Below are positions 45,132 to 47,261 of a DNA stretch of 47,261 bases, in pieces. The notes beneath the pieces were generated by a model. That model had not been told where the DNA came from. It ran no database searches and worked only from the letters and a program-made list of their open reading frames with translations. This stretch comes from Candidatus Laterigemmans baculatus (GTDB lineage Bacteria > Planctomycetota > Planctomycetia > Pirellulales > Pirellulaceae): positions 1-47,261 of the forward strand of contig NZ_WRPR01000137.1 of the NCBI RefSeq assembly GCF_010367455.1, given 5' to 3'. A program made the translations under genes and the position numbers. The first letter of the stretch is position 1, and each line of letters begins with the position of its first letter.

Positions 45132-45689
45132 ATGCGCTCCGCACTCCTCTTCCTTCTGCTCCTCCTCGTGGCCGTCGCCGCCTACCTCGCGTTCGCGCCG
45201 AAGCGTGCTGTCCTGCCACCGGCCGGAACCTACGGCCCCTTCGATTTCACGCTCGTCAGCACCGAAGGCGAAACCGTCTCGCTCGACGATTTTGCCGGCC
45301 AAGTCGTGATCGTCGACGTCTGGGGCACCTGGTGCACCCCGTGTCGCATGGGCATTCCCCATTTCGTCGAACTGCAAGACGAGTATCGGGAAGAAGGGCT
45401 GCGGATCGTCGGCATTAATTACGAAATGGGGACTCCCGACGAAGCGCTGGCAGCGATCGAAAAATTCACCTCGGAAGTTCCGGTGAACTATCCGCTCCTG
45501 ATCGGCGACGACGCGACCGGAGCTCAAATCCCCGGCTTCGGAACTTTCCCCAACGTCCTGTTCATCGACCGCCAAGGGAAAATCCGCCACACACTGGTCG
45601 GACTCCACTCCAAAGAAGAACTCGAAGCGGTCGCCAAACCGCTCCTCGAAGAAGCCTCCCAACCCACCCAGCCTCTCCCCCAAAGTTAG
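45132..45689 (+). CDS. TlpA-like membrane-anchored thioredoxin
   Basis: A 185-residue protein with an N-terminal anchor (MRSALLFLLLLLVAVAAYLA) and a thioredoxin-fold domain facing the periplasm. The redox site is VDVWGTWCTPCRMGIPHF (Cys-Thr-Pro-Cys) and the cis-Pro loop is GFGTFPNVLFID. TlpA/ResA-type proteins reduce disulfides in exported proteins, often during cytochrome c maturation, which is not encoded here. GAGGAA lies 10 nt before the ATG. A second, related gene follows 523 nt downstream. Confidence 0.92.
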   Translation: MRSALLFLLLLLVAVAAYLAFAPKRAVLPPAGTYGPFDFTLVSTEGETVSLDDFAGQVVIVDVWGTWCTPCRMGIPHFVELQDEYREEGLRIVGINYEMGTPDEALAAIEKFTSEVPVNYPLLIGDDATGAQIPGFGTFPNVLFIDRQGKIRHTLVGLHSKEELEAVAKPLLEEASQPTQPLPQS

Positions 45690-46212
45690 CCCCAGCCAAG
45701 CACGACCCGCACTCGTACTCAGCGAAGCGGTACTCGTACTCAGCGAGCACGAGCACGAGCACGAGAAGAAACCCCATCTCAGATCTCAGAATCTCAGGAT
45801 CTCAGATTTCCTGACACTGACGGAATCTAGGTACGCGAGCGTGAGCCCACGGATGACCGAACGACCGAGAAACGACAAAGGACACGAAGAGCATGAAGGA
45901 AAGGCGGGGAGCTGAACCACGGACGATTAGCTTTCGAACTCCGCGTTCTCCGTGCTATCGGCGGTCCCTCCCCTTTTCCGTGCTTTTCCGTATCCTCCCG
46001 TGGCCCCCATTCGTGTGATTCGTGTGATTCGTGTGATTCGTGGTTGTTTCCCTGACCAGGTACGCCCACATCGATTCCGTTAGAGTCAGCAGATTTCAGA
46101 TCCTCGAAACCCGAAAACTGCAGCCCTCCCGGGCTCCTCTTGACGCCGATCTTGCGTCTTCCGTACAGCGGGCCGATTCCTCCGCAATCTCTCGCCCCGC
46201 AGAAGCCTGCTG
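45690..46212. repeat. Repeat-filled gap between the two thioredoxin genes
   Basis: No gene is visible in these 523 nt. In order: a copy of the GTACTC/agcgaagcgg repeat (about 45712-45763), a run of atctcag words (about 45774-45806), ttccgtgcttttccgt words at 45976-45991, and a 9-bp tandem repeat cgtgtgatt at about 46013-46042. The 45976 word recurs exactly at 47189-47204. Confidence 0.85.
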
Positions 46213-47100
46213 ATGACCCGCCGCATCCTCTTCGCGCTCGCCTTGCCCGCGATCCTCCTCGCCGGCTGCGACTCGCTCTCCCGGTTCGCCCGCAGCCGAG
46301 GCTCGCTCGGCGACAACCAGCCGGCTCCCGAGACCCTTGCGGCCGAAACGCCAGCGCCCGAAGCCCCAGCCGCCAAAGCCCCAGCCGCCGAAGCATCAGC
46401 CGCCAAAGCCCCAGCCGCCAAAGCCGAAGCCGCCGGAGCGACAGCCCGGCTGAGCGACCGCGAGCCGCTGAGCGACCGCGAGCCGCTAAGTGACCGCGAG
46501 CCGCCGGCGCCCGCAGCCGCCCCAGCGCCGGACGTGCAACTCGCTGCAGCGTCGAGCGTCAGCGGGGCTGCTCGCCGCGCGTTCGATGCCGTCGTCGCTT
46601 CGCTCCCCAATCCGGCTGCCTCGGAAGACGAAAAGCTGGCCCGCCAGATCGCCGCCTTCGAACCCTTTCCTTTTGCGTTCGAGCTGCCGACGCTCGACGG
46701 CTCCTCGCTCAGCAGCCGCGAGACCCGCAACCGGTTGATCGTCGTCGACGTGTGGGCGACCTGGTGCGGTCCCTGCCGCAAGGCGATCCCCGATTTCGTG
46801 GCCCTTCAAGCAGCGTACGCGTCGCGAGGCGTGCAGGTCGTCGGGATCACCTGCGACTCGGCCGACCCTGCCGAAGCGGCCGAGGTCCGCCGCAAAGCGA
46901 CCGAGATCGGCAAGCGGCTGCAGGTGAATTACCCGCTGCTCGTCGATGACGGCTCGACGACCGCACAGATCCCCGGCTTCCGCGGCTACCCGACCACGCT
47001 CTTCCTCACCCCCGATGGCCAAGTGCTCTACAAAGTCACCGGAATGCAATCCGAAGCCCAACTCGCCGCCATCGTCGACCACCTCCTCCCCACCCCCTAA
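46213..47100 (+). CDS. TlpA-like thioredoxin lipoprotein with repeat linker
   Basis: A 295-residue protein. MTRRILFALALPAILLAGC is a lipoprotein signal with lipobox LLAGC. A long linker (about residues 35-105) is built of Ala/Pro/Lys/Glu repeats (APAAKAPAAEASAAKAPAAK) and three LSDREP units from an 18-bp DNA repeat at 46450-46503. The C-terminal thioredoxin domain has VDVWATWCGPCRKAIPDF and the cis-Pro loop GFRGYPTTLFLT. It closely resembles the preceding thioredoxin, including VNYPLL and AQIPGF. Probably a periplasmic thiol reductase tethered to a membrane. Confidence 0.92.
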   Translation: MTRRILFALALPAILLAGCDSLSRFARSRGSLGDNQPAPETLAAETPAPEAPAAKAPAAEASAAKAPAAKAEAAGATARLSDREPLSDREPLSDREPPAPAAAPAPDVQLAAASSVSGAARRAFDAVVASLPNPAASEDEKLARQIAAFEPFPFAFELPTLDGSSLSSRETRNRLIVVDVWATWCGPCRKAIPDFVALQAAYASRGVQVVGITCDSADPAEAAEVRRKATEIGKRLQVNYPLLVDDGSTTAQIPGFRGYPTTLFLTPDGQVLYKVTGMQSEAQLAAIVDHLLPTP

Positions 47101-47188
47101 AGCCCTAAAGCCCTAAAGCCCTAAAGCCCTAAGCCCTAAGCCCTAAAGCCCTCAGTACTCAGCCCTCAGCCCTCAGCCCTCAGTACTG
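47098..47188. repeat. 8-bp tandem repeat agccctaa and agccctca words
   Basis: The array begins at the stop codon TAA of the second thioredoxin gene and runs as agccctaa units (some 7 bp), then changes to agccctc words with two interspersed agtact. Because the period is 8 it places TAA in all three frames. Confidence 0.9.
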
Positions 47189-47221
47189 TTCCGTGCTTTT
47201 CCGTGTCCTTCCGTGGCCCCC

Positions 47222-47261
47222 CCGCTCCCCGCTCCCCGCTCCCCGCTCCCCGCTCCCCGCT
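47222..47261. repeat. Tandem 7-bp repeat at the window end
   Basis: More than five copies of ccgctcc run to the window edge, similar in length and composition to the ctcccgg array at the other end. Confidence 0.9.

Noticed and set aside
47098-47188. Telomere of a linear replicon
   Set aside because: The ccctaa-like units are short, change to other words, and are followed by more unrelated repeats; nothing else suggests a replicon end.

Overview
The window is high-GC (roughly 60-65 % by eye) chromosomal DNA that looks like a planctomycete of the Pirellulales type. The basis is indirect: DUF1598, DUF3127, DUF11 and MORN-type exported proteins, many small proline- or repeat-rich lipoproteins, short co-directional gene runs separated by repeat-filled gaps, and intergenic palindromes built on ATCAGCCGCC...GGCGGCTGAT. 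No rRNA, CRISPR array, prophage or transposase gene was seen.

Layout. 1-4.0 kb: a small membrane protein (-), a nucleotidyltransferase-like protein and a lipoprotein (+), apbE (-), and a DUF3127 protein with an SSB-like acidic tail (+). 4.1-5.5 kb: tRNA-Ser(GCT), an ArsR-rhodanese fusion regulator and tRNA-Lys(TTT). 5.7-18.8 kb: one long minus-strand heavy-metal (probably Cu/Ag) efflux cluster, in transcription order TolC-like lipoprotein, small His-rich exported protein, second TolC-like lipoprotein, a multicopper oxidase gene with an internal deletion, a Cys-rich exported protein, a CusB-like adaptor with two metal-binding motifs and a DUF3347 tail, a CusA-like RND pump, and an exported protein with two TRASH-like Cys domains. 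18.9-20.0 kb: a GH15 glycosidase that lacks its N-terminal third. 20-27 kb (-): DUF11 protein, MORN/YwqK-like protein, small repeat protein, xerC with a small partner, a CsgG-like lipoprotein and a small exported protein. 27.4-33.3 kb: small lipoprotein (+), uvrB and comEA-like (-), nadC and a wcaJ-type sugar-phosphate transferase (+). 33.3-38.3 kb: sucD, sucC and a sigma-54 response regulator (-), divergent from a NarL/LuxR response regulator (+) across a gap with tandem repeats. 38.4-47.2 kb: DUF1598 protein, dnaE and an FHA protein (-), then two related TlpA-like thioredoxins (+).

How the genes work together. The 5.7-18.8 kb cluster encodes a tripartite RND efflux system plus periplasmic metal-binding proteins, with the oxidase apparently lost. 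Most of the rest is housekeeping: UvrB, DnaE and XerC in DNA maintenance, SucCD in the TCA cycle, NadC in NAD synthesis, ApbE in flavinylation.

The least ordinary content is the repeat DNA. There are several dispersed palindromic families, two of whose copies are enclosed in 16-20 bp perfect terminal inverted repeats that end next to stop codons. There are also many short tandem repeats, whose unit length is a multiple of three (15, 18 or 21 bp) in every gene where I found one but is 7, 8, 9, 13, 17, 22 or 30 bp in most gaps. All assignments are from reading the sequence; no database search was run.
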